A stretch of 36,126 nucleotides of DNA from an uncultured beta proteobacterium (GTDB taxonomy: Bacteria > Pseudomonadota > Gammaproteobacteria > Burkholderiales > SG8-41), in contig CADECM010000038.1 of assembly GCA_902825845.1 (NCBI GenBank), positions 1 through 36,126 on the forward strand, read 5' to 3'. Both the position numbers and the translations under genes were made by a program. Below, piece by piece: positions 16,640 through 24,990 of the stretch (position 1 is the first letter of the stretch; each line of letters opens with the position of its first letter). The notes beneath the pieces are model-generated. The model made no database searches. It was given only the letters and a program-made list of their open reading frames with translations, and was not told where the DNA came from.

Positions 16640-17254
16640 TCACTTTTTCACGCGCTGCGCCACGCGCAGCACAATCTCCAGGCCACGCGTGATGTCCGCC
16701 AGTGCGCGCCGTGCATGCGCGGACGGAAGTGCCGGCACATGCACGAACCCCGCGCGCAGGATACGGCGCGCGCCCGTTTGTTTCGCCGCCGCATGCATCA
16801 GGCTGTAAAACACATGGTTGCAGACGAAGGTGCCCGCGCTCAATGACATTTCCGCGCGCAGTCCCGCGCGCGCCAGCGCCGTTACGGTATCCACAACCGG
16901 CAGCGTTGAAAAGTAGGCCGCCGGGGCGTTTGTGATCACCGGTTTATCGACGGGCTGCCGTCCGTCGTTGTCGGCGATGCGCGCATGACACAGGTTCACC
17001 GCCACGCGTTCGACACTGAGCGCGTCCCGCTCTGCGGCAAGTCCCACGCACAGCACGATCACCGGCCGCTCGCGCGCGATCAATGCGCGCAGCCGGCGCG
17101 CGGCGCGCGCGAACGCGGTGGGCAACTCGGCCGTCACCACCTCGAGCCGGCCGATGCGCGCAGGCAGGCGCCGCACGGCCTCGTATGACGGATTGATCGC
17201 GTCCCCGCCGAAGGCATCAAAGCCGGTCACCAGCGCCTTTTGAACGTTTGCCAT
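16640..17254 (-). CDS. pcp: pyroglutamyl-peptidase I (family C15)
   Basis: A 204-residue cysteine peptidase that removes N-terminal pyroglutamate from peptides in the cytoplasm; typical members have about 215 residues. The opening VTGFDAFGG..NPS is characteristic, and the catalytic triad is complete: Glu82 in SVERVAVN, Cys145 in SAGTFVCNHVFY and His172 in GFVHVP. The ATG at 17254 has no strong ribosome-binding site. The gene lies 38 bases after the patatin gene on the same strand and 102 bases before the SGNH hydrolase. With the ArgE-like and D-aminoacylase genes it adds a third enzyme acting on N-blocked amino acids or peptides. Confidence 0.93.
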   Translation of the reverse strand: MANVQKALVTGFDAFGGDAINPSYEAVRRLPARIGRLEVVTAELPTAFARAARRLRALIARERPVIVLCVGLAAERDALSVERVAVNLCHARIADNDGRQPVDKPVITNAPAAYFSTLPVVDTVTALARAGLRAEMSLSAGTFVCNHVFYSLMHAAAKQTGARRILRAGFVHVPALPSAHARRALADITRGLEIVLRVAQRVKK

Positions 17255-17266
17255 AAAATTGCTTAG

Positions 17267-17290
17267 ATACAGTTATTGTTTCTATTCAGC
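17267..17290 (+). repeat. AT-rich dispersed element, weaker copy E
   Basis: Reads ATACAGTTATTG followed by TTTCTATTCA on the plus strand, matching the core with one substitution. It lies just 5' of the pyroglutamyl peptidase start but in the opposite orientation to that gene. Confidence 0.35.
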
Positions 17291-17292
17291 CG

Positions 17293-20007
17293 CTAGGCAA
17301 GCAGCTGGCGCCACAGCGCGTCACGATACGCGTCCTGATTGCTGCCCATGCGCGCGCCGAATACGCTTTTGGCAATTTCAAGGCCCAGCTTGCGGTAGCT
17401 TTCCCACTGCGCCTCGTCGTAAAACTGATCAGAGGTGGCTTCCTGTGGAAATGTGCCGTGCGTGGCATGGTACTCGCCCAGATCGGCGCCGGCGTCCGCG
17501 ATCATTCGCGGCTTGAGCACCACCACGCGGGCGTCGGGGCGATGCGCGCGGTGCGCTCTCTTGCTGTGATAGACATTCAGCAGCAACGCACATTTTTGTG
17601 CCGCCGCTTGCGCGGGTGCGCGAAACTCTTCCGGCGTGCCGAACACCCTGCCCAGCAGCGGATGCTGCGCGATTGGGGTGTCCACCTCGATTTCGGCCGC
17701 GAAGTCGATGCGCACCATGCGCATCAGATTGGCGAGGTCTTCGAACTGATAACGCGGATCGCAGCCGCAGTCGCAGGCGACCAGCAGCTTGATGCCGCGC
17801 GCCGGACGCAGCAGTTCGTAGAGTGCCATGTTTTCGTAATGCCCGCCGTCGGACAGATACTGCAGCGGGCGCCGCGTGCCGAAAAATCGCGCCAGCAATT
17901 CGTCCAGCAGGTAGGTTTGCGTTTTAAATGTCTGGCGCGCGACACGGCTGGCGTTGGACTGGTGGCCGTTGAACACGCCGGATTCCCACCAGCGCCCAAG
18001 ACGCAGATTCGCAAGACCGTGCAGCAGCGCCCGGCCGCGGCCGCCACCGCGGCCCATGCCGGTGGCAATCGCCGCCGCCGACACGCCGATCCACTCGCCC
18101 ACCGTCAGCCGCGCGGCGAGGCCGCGCGCGTCCCGCGATTCGGGCATCGGGTGGTGCACGCCGTCCAGCGCGAAGCCGGCGGGGAGGATGACCAGCGGCT
18201 TGCCCTTGCGGTCGCGCTGCACCAGCTGTTCGGCGGGGTCGATATTCTGGTTCATGCAGATGTTGATCAGGTGCATCGGCGCCAGCGGGTTGGCGTAGTA
18301 CTGCTCGAGGGTGATCAGATCGCCCGCCTCGGGCTCGGTCACGCTCAGAAAACGCCGGATGCCGGCGCCCCGCGCAAAGCGCGCCCCGTTGCTCGCGCCC
18401 ATGTACGCGCGTGCAATGCGCGCGCTGTAGTAGCCCTGAAACGTCGACAGGTTGAGGAATCCCGGAAAGCGTCCGACGATCACCGTCAGTGCCAGCGCCA
18501 GCGCCAGCAGCGCGCCCAGCACCTGCAACACTTCGAGATGGCCTTCCGAATCGAGCAACAGTAGACGATCCGGCGGCGCGCCGCGCCATTGAATCCACAG
18601 CACCAGTTGCGCCCAGAACACGGCCACCAGAAACAGCAGCAGCGCGGCGCCCGCCGCGATCAGGGCCTCCACGGGAATCCTGGCGAGCCAGCCCTCGCGC
18701 TCTTTTTCCGCAAAGGCCGTGGACAGGCGGCGCACCAGCCACACCAGAAGCGCCACCAGGCCGCCGCCGGCCACGCCCAGCGGCGACGCGTCATGCACCT
18801 CCGAGTCGGCCAGCGAGCGCACGGTGGCGCTGATCCAGGTAAACAGCGTGCCATGCTGCAGATACAGCGTCTGGGCCGCGGTATGCACCGTCGCAAACCC
18901 CGCGATCACCGCGACGCAGATCAGGCCGTTGACCATCGCGCGCGTGAGGCCCACGCGCTGCGCGTCAATGGTCGGATAAAAATAGGTCAGCATCTGCCAC
19001 ACCACGCTCATCACGGTGATGAAGCCGGCCACCGCCAGCGCGTCGGCCAGCGCGTTCCACTCAATGCCCAGCGCGCGCTGGCCGCACCAGGCGAAAGCCA
19101 TCATCACCACGCCCGACGCCATCGCGCAGGCCGATGATCGCGAAAACCGCTGCGGCGGATGGGTCAGATCCTTGTCGAGCGGCGGATAGGTTATCCAGTA
19201 CGCCATGCCCGCCGGCAGCAGCCACACCAGCATCAGCGGAATGATCGGCCACCACGCCGGACTCCACCAGACGGTGGTCACGCCGTCTTCGACCGAACCC
19301 AGCAAGGCAATTTCGTAGGCCCGGACCTGGTTGGGCCATCGCATGAAATCCAGCCAATGCATTATCGACACATGCGCAAACGCCAGAAATAAATAGGCGC
19401 ACACCAGAATGGTTCCCAGCACATAGTGCATGGCACACCAGTTGCGGACCGCAATCGCCGCGGCATAAATACTGTCGCCGCCGGTGGCCGCCATGTAGCG
19501 TCCGTTTTCGCGCAGCCATGCCAGCGGCGCGCGGCCCGGCTCATCCGCATTGAACATGACGCCGCCATGCAGACGTCCGGGCGGATCTGCCGTCAGTACA
19601 CGGTAAGCCTGCTCGGCGGTGGCCTTGTCATCGAGATCCGGGCGCGGGTCAAGACGCTGCCTGACAAACAGGCTGCCGAAAAAACTGCCGATAAAGCCGC
19701 CGCCGCTGACCGTGGACACATAGTCGAACTGCCGCAGCAGGCTGCGTTGCGCCGCGCCGCGCGCGCCCACCGCGGCGGCCGGCTGCGCGGGCGCCTCCGC
19801 CTGCGTCAGGCCCTGCAAGGCCCCCAGGCAGAACGTCGCGCTGCGAATGCCGCCGCCCGACAACGCCAGCGCCCACGGTACATCCTCGTGGCCCGGCGCG
19901 CGCACCACGCCCATGCGGGCACGGCGCTCGCGCGCGCGCGCATGTTCCGCCGCAATGTAATCCACGGGCGCCTGCGCGCCGCCAGCAACCTCATTTTCCG
20001 GCGCCAT
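17293..20007 (-). CDS. large patatin-like phospholipase with embedded membrane region
   Basis: A 904-residue patatin-family lipid acyl hydrolase. The oxyanion loop SGGGIRSATF lies at residues 50-59 and the nucleophile Ser101 in STVSGGGFIGS; the catalytic aspartate is in LSDGGHYEN near residue 720. Between them lie several hydrophobic segments (about residues 193-217, 252-275, 305-330, 335-395, 415-435, 455-485 and 500-520), so the catalytic residues are split by a membrane domain. It probably acts on membrane lipids from the cytoplasmic side. There is no N-terminal signal peptide. GGGGAGG lies 7 bases before the ATG at 20007. It is followed after 38 bases by pyroglutamyl peptidase. Confidence 0.88.
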   Translation of the reverse strand: MAPENEVAGGAQAPVDYIAAEHARARERRARMGVVRAPGHEDVPWALALSGGGIRSATFCLGALQGLTQAEAPAQPAAAVGARGAAQRSLLRQFDYVSTVSGGGFIGSFFGSLFVRQRLDPRPDLDDKATAEQAYRVLTADPPGRLHGGVMFNADEPGRAPLAWLRENGRYMAATGGDSIYAAAIAVRNWCAMHYVLGTILVCAYLFLAFAHVSIMHWLDFMRWPNQVRAYEIALLGSVEDGVTTVWWSPAWWPIIPLMLVWLLPAGMAYWITYPPLDKDLTHPPQRFSRSSACAMASGVVMMAFAWCGQRALGIEWNALADALAVAGFITVMSVVWQMLTYFYPTIDAQRVGLTRAMVNGLICVAVIAGFATVHTAAQTLYLQHGTLFTWISATVRSLADSEVHDASPLGVAGGGLVALLVWLVRRLSTAFAEKEREGWLARIPVEALIAAGAALLLFLVAVFWAQLVLWIQWRGAPPDRLLLLDSEGHLEVLQVLGALLALALALTVIVGRFPGFLNLSTFQGYYSARIARAYMGASNGARFARGAGIRRFLSVTEPEAGDLITLEQYYANPLAPMHLINICMNQNIDPAEQLVQRDRKGKPLVILPAGFALDGVHHPMPESRDARGLAARLTVGEWIGVSAAAIATGMGRGGGRGRALLHGLANLRLGRWWESGVFNGHQSNASRVARQTFKTQTYLLDELLARFFGTRRPLQYLSDGGHYENMALYELLRPARGIKLLVACDCGCDPRYQFEDLANLMRMVRIDFAAEIEVDTPIAQHPLLGRVFGTPEEFRAPAQAAAQKCALLLNVYHSKRAHRAHRPDARVVVLKPRMIADAGADLGEYHATHGTFPQEATSDQFYDEAQWESYRKLGLEIAKSVFGARMGSNQDAYRDALWRQLLA

Positions 20008-20058
20008 CTCGTGCCTCCCCTGTCGCGTCCCCGCGCCACGCCCAGCACAACGCGCGCT

Positions 20059-20520
20059 TCACCGCGCGCCGTAAATACCGGGCGTGGATCCTCTGATCAG
20101 CACCGCGTTCACCGCCTTCTTGTAGTAGGCCCGCGGGCCTACACCGCCGATGATTGCGTAGCCGTAGCCCTGCGCCTTCTGGGCGTGCAACGCGGACAGC
20201 AGCAATGCGCGGCCGATGCCGTGGCCGCGATCGGCTTGTGCCACGCCGGTGGGGCCGAAAAAATTGGGGCAGGTGGCGTCATAACAGGCGAAGCCCACGA
20301 TCGCCTGCCCGCGCAGCGCGAGGTAACAGGTCACCGGCGCATGACTGAACGCAACGTCGACCTCCGCGCACCACGACGGAAACAGCGAACCCACCCACGC
20401 CAGCGTCGCCGTCCTGTCGTCCTGCAGCGCGCGGCGAATCCGATAGCCGCCGAATGCGGCCGCAACCAGCACCGGCGGCAACGGCGGCAATTCATACAGT
20501 TTCACCAGCATATCGGCCAT
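20059..20520 (-). CDS. GNAT-family N-acetyltransferase
   Basis: A 153-residue acyltransferase with the acetyl-CoA motif VAQADRGHGIGRALLLSAL near residues 93-111, preceded by the beta4 strand AIVGFACYD and followed by GYGYAIIGGVGPRAYYKKAVNA. GNAT enzymes move an acetyl group from acetyl-CoA to an amine; the substrate is unknown. It lies upstream of the patatin gene on the same strand, 51 bases apart, and downstream of a Bug receptor across a gap with AT-rich element F. The start at 20520 has a weak ribosome-binding site. Confidence 0.86.
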   Translation of the reverse strand: MADMLVKLYELPPLPPVLVAAAFGGYRIRRALQDDRTATLAWVGSLFPSWCAEVDVAFSHAPVTCYLALRGQAIVGFACYDATCPNFFGPTGVAQADRGHGIGRALLLSALHAQKAQGYGYAIIGGVGPRAYYKKAVNAVLIRGSTPGIYGAR

Positions 20521-20563
20521 CGCACAGTGTCCGGGGAACGCCGCGCCCCGGCTCGGCGCAGCT

Positions 20564-20593
20564 AAAAATAATTGTTTAAAAACAGATACTTAC
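20564..20593 (-). repeat. AT-rich dispersed element, weaker copy F
   Basis: The minus strand reads GTAAGTATCTGTTTTTAAAC and continues with an A/T-rich tail. It matches the core with changes, lies 44 bases 5' of the acetyltransferase start and has the same orientation as that gene. Confidence 0.35.
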
Positions 20594-20614
20594 ATGAATA
20601 CTCGGTGCGCGCCG

Positions 20615-21583
20615 CTACTCCGCCTTGGCACCTGCCGCCTTGATCAGTCTGCCCCATTTTGCGATCTCACTGTCCACATAGGCAGCCAGTTCACGCGGCG
20701 ACATCGGCTTCGCATCCGCGCCGAGCGCCAGCATGCGCGTCTTCACCGCCGTGTGTTCGAGCAGCCCGTTCACCTCGCGATTGAGTTGGCCGATGATGGC
20801 CGCCGGCGTGCGTGCCGGCGCAAACAGCGCAAACCACGCCACGGCTTCGTAGCCGGGCAGCCCGCTTTCGGCGATCGTGGGCAACTCGGGGGCAGCCGCG
20901 GACCGGTTGGCGCCGGTCACCGCCAGCGCCAGTAATTTTCCGCCACGCACGTGCGGCATTGCCGAGGCCATGTTGCCGAACATCAGATTCAACTGCCCCG
21001 CCAGCAAATCGGTGAGCGCGGGCGCGCTGCCTTTGTATGGCACGTGCACCATGCTGATGCCGGTCATGCTGCTGAACAATACCGTGGCCAGATGCGTGGC
21101 ACTGCCGCTGCCGGCGGAACCGTAAACCAGTTTGCCGGGCCGTTCCCGGGCATGGGCGATGAATGCCTTCACCGAGCGCGGCGGCAGCGACGGATGCAAC
21201 ACCAGCACGCCGGGAATGACGCCGACCATCGCCACGGATGCAAAATCGCGCTGCGTGTCGTACGGCATCCTTGGATACAGGCTGGGATTGGTGACGTGGG
21301 TGGTGAAACACAGCAGCAGCGTATGCCCGTCCGCGTCGGCGCGCGCGACGATTTCACTGCCGATCATGCCGCTGGCGCCACCGCGGTTATCGACGACGAA
21401 CGACTGGCGCAGCGCCTCTGTGAGCCGCGATGCCACCAGGCGGCCGAGGATATCGGTGCCGCCGCCGGGCGGCGCGGGCACCACCAGACGCACCGGACGC
21501 GACGGATAAGCCTGCGCCCACGCAGCCGCGGCCGGCAGTATCGCCGTCATCAGCGCCGCGGCAAGCCATCCCCAACGTGACAT
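20615..21583 (-). CDS. Bug/TctC-family tripartite tricarboxylate transporter receptor, copy 3
   Basis: A 322-residue periplasmic receptor: signal peptide (LAAALMTAILPAAAAWAQ), PVRLVVPAPPGGGTDILGRL, VVDNRGGASGMIG, the ADGHT segment, and VHVPYKGSAPALTDLLAGQL, a well conserved Bug block. GAGGAGG lies 6 bases before ATG 21583. It is divergent from the small gene at 21661 across 77 bases, so the two copies 3 and 4 are controlled from one shared region. Ligand unknown. Confidence 0.93.
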   Translation of the reverse strand: MSRWGWLAAALMTAILPAAAAWAQAYPSRPVRLVVPAPPGGGTDILGRLVASRLTEALRQSFVVDNRGGASGMIGSEIVARADADGHTLLLCFTTHVTNPSLYPRMPYDTQRDFASVAMVGVIPGVLVLHPSLPPRSVKAFIAHARERPGKLVYGSAGSGSATHLATVLFSSMTGISMVHVPYKGSAPALTDLLAGQLNLMFGNMASAMPHVRGGKLLALAVTGANRSAAAPELPTIAESGLPGYEAVAWFALFAPARTPAAIIGQLNREVNGLLEHTAVKTRMLALGADAKPMSPRELAAYVDSEIAKWGRLIKAAGAKAE

Positions 21584-21660
21584 GTCTTCCTCCTCAGCCG
21601 CGCCTATTCTAAATGCGCGGCGCGTTACAATGCGCGCTTTACCGCCATACGGATCACGCC

Positions 21661-21918
21661 ATGACCATGATGTTACTCGATCAGGAGACCAAAGACGCGC
21701 TGCAGCAGCTGTACAGCGAAACCATCGAAGCCATGGAACTCGCCAAAAAGAGTCCCGACCTCGACGATCTCGCTGCGGTGTTCGCGGTGGCGCTGCTCAA
21801 GCTGGGCCTCGCCACCGGCTTCGTCGAACAAAAGTATCCCGGCTTCGCCAAGGACGTCGAAGAAAAGCGCCAGCGCGTGATCACCGCGCTGACCGAACAG
21901 CAGGCGGCAAAACACTGA
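21661..21918 (+). CDS. small helical protein of unknown function (85 aa)
   Basis: I do not recognise this protein. It is 85 residues long, without signal peptide or cysteines, rich in Leu, Ala, Glu and Lys, and likely all-helical (two or three helices, e.g. DALQQLYSETIEAMELAKK and LAAVFAVALLKLGLATGF). It looks real because its stop codon overlaps the start of the following Bug receptor gene by ATGA (21916-21920), suggesting translational coupling, and because its codon use follows the GC-rich neighbours. The start could also be the ATG at 21667. No strong ribosome-binding site is seen. Confidence 0.68.
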   Translation: MTMMLLDQETKDALQQLYSETIEAMELAKKSPDLDDLAAVFAVALLKLGLATGFVEQKYPGFAKDVEEKRQRVITALTEQQAAKH

Positions 21919-22892
21919 TGGCCGGCCGCATGACCAGAAACCTGCTGCCTGCTGCGCTACTCGCGGCATTTGCGCCAGCCGTTGCATCGCAGACTTATCC
22001 GTCGAAACCGCTGCGCATCATTGTCATGTATGGCCCGGGCAGCACCATTGACATCATGGCGCGCCTGATCGGCCCCAAGCTCACCGCGGCCATGGGCCAG
22101 CCGGTGATCATCGAAAACCGCGCCGGCGCGGGCGGCGCGATCGGCATGGACCTGGCGGCCAAGGCACCGCCGGATGGCTACACGCTGACCATCGGCGCCA
22201 CCGGCCCCTCCGTCACCAATCCGCTGCTCAATCCCAAAACGCCGTTCGACCCGCTGCGCGATTTTGCCTATATCTCGTTGCTCGCGACCGGACCCGCAGT
22301 GATCGCAGTGCATCCGTCGGTGCCGGCGAAATCCGTCAAGGATCTGGTGGCGCTGGCCAAGGCGCGCCCCGGCCAGCTGCTTTACGGATCACCCGGCGTG
22401 GGCACCAGCCCGCATCTGGCGGGGGAATTGTTCAAACTGGTCACCGCCACCCGCATCGAACATGTACCCTATAAGGGCAATGCCGAAGCCCTCACCGATC
22501 TGCTCGGCGGGCAGATCAGCATCGTGTTCACCGGCGTACCGCCCGTGGTACCCCTGCTGCAGGCCGGCAAAATCAAGTTGCTCGCAACCACCGGCGGCAA
22601 GCGCATGCCCGCCATTCCCGCGCTGCCCACCATCGCCGAGGCCGGCTATCCCGGCGCCGCGATGGGTATCTGGTATGGCCTGGTGGCGCCCGCGGCAACG
22701 CCGAAACCGGTCCTCACGCGGCTGCAGACGGAAATCACCCGCATTCAGGCCCTGCCCGACATCCGCGAACGCTTCGCGCAACTGGGCACCGAAGCCACCA
22801 CCAACTCGCCCGAACAGTTTACCGCGCTGGTACGCAGCGAACTGGACAAATGGGGCAAGGTCATCAAGGCGGCGGGGATAAAGATTGAATGA
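21918..22892 (+). CDS. Bug/TctC-family tripartite tricarboxylate transporter receptor, copy 4
   Basis: A 324-residue periplasmic receptor with a signal peptide (LLPAALLAAFAPAVASQ), PLRIIVMYGPGSTIDIMARL, IIENRAGAGGAIGMDL, PPDGYTLTIGATG and IEHVPYKGNAEALTDLLGG. It is a textbook member of the family. Start and stop both overlap neighbours by four bases: ATGA with the 85-residue protein gene and ATGA with the cysteine desulfurase gene. The three genes are therefore almost certainly one transcript. Such tight coupling of a periplasmic receptor with a cytoplasmic sulfur enzyme is unusual. Confidence 0.93.
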   Translation: MAGRMTRNLLPAALLAAFAPAVASQTYPSKPLRIIVMYGPGSTIDIMARLIGPKLTAAMGQPVIIENRAGAGGAIGMDLAAKAPPDGYTLTIGATGPSVTNPLLNPKTPFDPLRDFAYISLLATGPAVIAVHPSVPAKSVKDLVALAKARPGQLLYGSPGVGTSPHLAGELFKLVTATRIEHVPYKGNAEALTDLLGGQISIVFTGVPPVVPLLQAGKIKLLATTGGKRMPAIPALPTIAEAGYPGAAMGIWYGLVAPAATPKPVLTRLQTEITRIQALPDIRERFAQLGTEATTNSPEQFTALVRSELDKWGKVIKAAGIKIE

Positions 22893-24007
22893 CCATCTAC
22901 CTCGATAACGCCGCCACCACGCCCGTCGACCCGCGCGTGGTCGATGCCATGCTGCCGTATTTGCGCGAAGCGTTCGGCAATCCCGCCAGCGGCACGCATG
23001 GCTACGGACAGACCGCCGCGCGCGCGGTGGAGCACGCGCGCGAACAGGTGGCGGCGCTGCTCAATGCGCAGCCCGCGGAAATCGCCTGGACCTCCGGCGC
23101 CACCGAATCCAACAACCTCGCGCTCAAGGGCGCCGCCACGGCGCTGGCCGGGCGCGGCCGGCATCTGGTCACCCTTGCCACCGAGCACAAAGCCGTACTC
23201 GATACCCTGCACTGGCTGGAAACGCAGGGCTTCGGTGTGACCGTTATCGCGCCCGAAGCCAGCGGTCTGGTGTCGCTGGAAAAATTTGCCCACGCGCTTC
23301 GCCCCGGCACCACGCTGGCATCAGTAATGCTCGTCAACAACGAAATCGGCGTGATTCAGGATATCGCCGCGCTGGGCGCGCTGTGCCGAGAGCGCGGCGT
23401 GCTGTTTCACGTCGACGCCGCGCAGGCCAGCGGCAAACTGCCGATCGATCTGGCGGCATTGCCGGTCGACCTGATGTCGCTCACCGCGCACAAGACTTAC
23501 GGGCCCAAGGGCATCGGCGCGCTGTATGTGCGCCGCGGCGTCACCCTCGATTGCCAGATGCACGGCGGCGGCCACGAACGCGGGCTGCGCTCCGGCACGC
23601 TGCCCGCGCATCAGATCGCCGGCATGGGCGCATGCTTCGACATCGCGCGCAGGGAAATGGCCACCGAGGTGCCGCGCATTCGCGCGCAGCGCGACCGGCT
23701 GTGGGCCGCGTTGCGCGATATCGAGGGCGTGCGCTTGAACGGCGACTTCACGCAGCGCATTGCCCACAACCTCAACATCAGCATCGCCGGCTGCGCGCTT
23801 CAGCTCGACACACTGACCGAAGTGGCGATTTCCTCGGCGTCAGCCTGTGTCGCGGGCCAGGCCTCGCACGTCATCGAAGCGCTGGGGGGCAATGCCACGG
23901 ATCCGGTGATGCGCATTACCGTCGGGCGCCTGAATACCGACGCGGAAATCGACGCCGCCGCGGACTATCTGCGGACAAACATCGTCAACGGCCGCACCCG
24001 CCCTTAA
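22889..24007 (+). CDS. IscS/NifS-like cysteine desulfurase with short C-terminus
   Basis: A 372-residue PLP enzyme expected to convert L-cysteine to L-alanine with sulfur bound to the active-site cysteine. Visible are TSGATESNNLALKG, EHKAVLDT (His100), HVDAAQ, the PLP lysine Lys202 in TAHKTYGPKG, MHGGGHERGLRSGT and Cys320 in SASACVAGQASH. IscS of E. coli has 404 residues; here the C-terminal tail that docks the scaffold IscU is missing and the cysteine loop is SSASACVAG instead of SSGSACTSA. No iscU, iscA or iscR lies nearby, so it is likely a specialised paralogue. Its TAA stop and that of the convergent isomerase gene share the same TTAA (24004-24007). Confidence 0.92.
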   Translation: MTIYLDNAATTPVDPRVVDAMLPYLREAFGNPASGTHGYGQTAARAVEHAREQVAALLNAQPAEIAWTSGATESNNLALKGAATALAGRGRHLVTLATEHKAVLDTLHWLETQGFGVTVIAPEASGLVSLEKFAHALRPGTTLASVMLVNNEIGVIQDIAALGALCRERGVLFHVDAAQASGKLPIDLAALPVDLMSLTAHKTYGPKGIGALYVRRGVTLDCQMHGGGHERGLRSGTLPAHQIAGMGACFDIARREMATEVPRIRAQRDRLWAALRDIEGVRLNGDFTQRIAHNLNISIAGCALQLDTLTEVAISSASACVAGQASHVIEALGGNATDPVMRITVGRLNTDAEIDAAADYLRTNIVNGRTRP

Positions 24008-24840
24008 GCGGGCTGCTCGGCCCGGGTGAGCAAGGCACGAACCAGCTCCGCACCCTCGCGTGCCACCACATCCGCGGGCCGGTTCCATTGCGCCGGATTC
24101 GGCGCTTCGTAACTCATATAGCCCTGATAGCCGATCGCCATCAGCGTCCTGAAGATGTCGACAAAGGGCGCCGCGCCCTTGCCCGGCGGCAGGCGGTCCA
24201 CCGGCTGCCGCGAATCGGACGGCGGCCCCGGCGGCGCATCGCTGAACTGAAACGTGATGATCTGCTCCACCGGTACATCCTTGAAGCTGGCGCCGTTGCC
24301 GCCGCTGCAGTGCAGATGGTAGGTATCAAGCAGCAGCCCGCAGTTTTTCATGTTCACGGCATTGACCAGTTCCATGCCGTTTTCCAGCGTGCGAATCACC
24401 GGGTGACGGGAGTTGAATTCCAGCGCAAGCTTGATGCCATATTCAGCGGTAACCTCGGCGCAGGTTTTCAGATTCTGCTTTGCCGCAGCCATGCCGCCCG
24501 GCGCACTCTGCCCTGGCGACACCATGATCACATCGCAACCGAGCGCTACAGCCTTTTCACTGACGTAGCGCAACGATCCCAGCAGGCGTTTCAGTTCATC
24601 GCCCGCCGCGAATATCACGCCGCTCTCGGTGCCGATCACCGCCACCTTGATGTTGGCCTCGCGCACCAGCTGCACCATCGCATCCTCGCTCATCCCGGCC
24701 TGGCGGCCGCGCATGAAATCGATGTGACGCAGTTCGACGGCGTTGTAGCCGGCCTCGCGCGCGACGCGCAGCGCGTCGGCCAGCGGCGTGGTGTCCACCG
24801 TCCAGGTGTGCAGTGCAATGCGGTTGTGCAAAATATTCAC
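24004..24840 (-). CDS. sugar phosphate isomerase/epimerase family TIM-barrel protein
   Basis: A 278-residue AP-endonuclease-2-type TIM barrel, the fold of IolE, hydroxypyruvate isomerase and related sugar epimerases. It begins IALHTWTVDTTPLADALRVAREAGYNAVELR in consecutive blocks, and possible metal ligands are in EFNSRHP, LLDTYHLH and SYEAPN. The start is a GTG at 24840 with GAGGA 5 bases upstream; the frame is open further but that part is basic and not family-like. It probably isomerises or dehydrates a small sugar-like compound in the cytoplasm. It is divergent from the 450-residue protein gene across 150 bases with AT-rich element D. Confidence 0.87.
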   Translation of the reverse strand: MNILHNRIALHTWTVDTTPLADALRVAREAGYNAVELRHIDFMRGRQAGMSEDAMVQLVREANIKVAVIGTESGVIFAAGDELKRLLGSLRYVSEKAVALGCDVIMVSPGQSAPGGMAAAKQNLKTCAEVTAEYGIKLALEFNSRHPVIRTLENGMELVNAVNMKNCGLLLDTYHLHCSGGNGASFKDVPVEQIITFQFSDAPPGPPSDSRQPVDRLPPGKGAAPFVDIFRTLMAIGYQGYMSYEAPNPAQWNRPADVVAREGAELVRALLTRAEQPA

Positions 24841-24864
24841 AGCGTCCTCGCAGGAAGGATTGTT

Positions 24865-24893
24865 ATAACTGTTTGTTTTTGAAACATTTCCGG
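24865..24893 (+). repeat. AT-rich dispersed element, weaker copy D
   Basis: Begins ATAACTGTTTGTTTTT, identical to copy B at 14 of these 16 positions, then diverges (GAAACATTTCC). It lies in the divergent gap, 25 bases 5' of the isomerase GTG but oriented toward the plus-strand gene at 24991. Confidence 0.4.
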
Positions 24894-24990
24894 TCACGTC
24901 TTGTCTGACTGTGTTGAAATCCGCTCTGATAGTATCGCACACCCCGCCCGGAAAACGCCGGGACAAACACTTAGCCATCGGAGGCCTGCT

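Noticed and set aside
17458..18564. Plus-strand frame of 368 codons inside the patatin gene
   Set aside because: It is antisense to a gene with intact patatin motifs and has no ribosome-binding site or recognisable domain.
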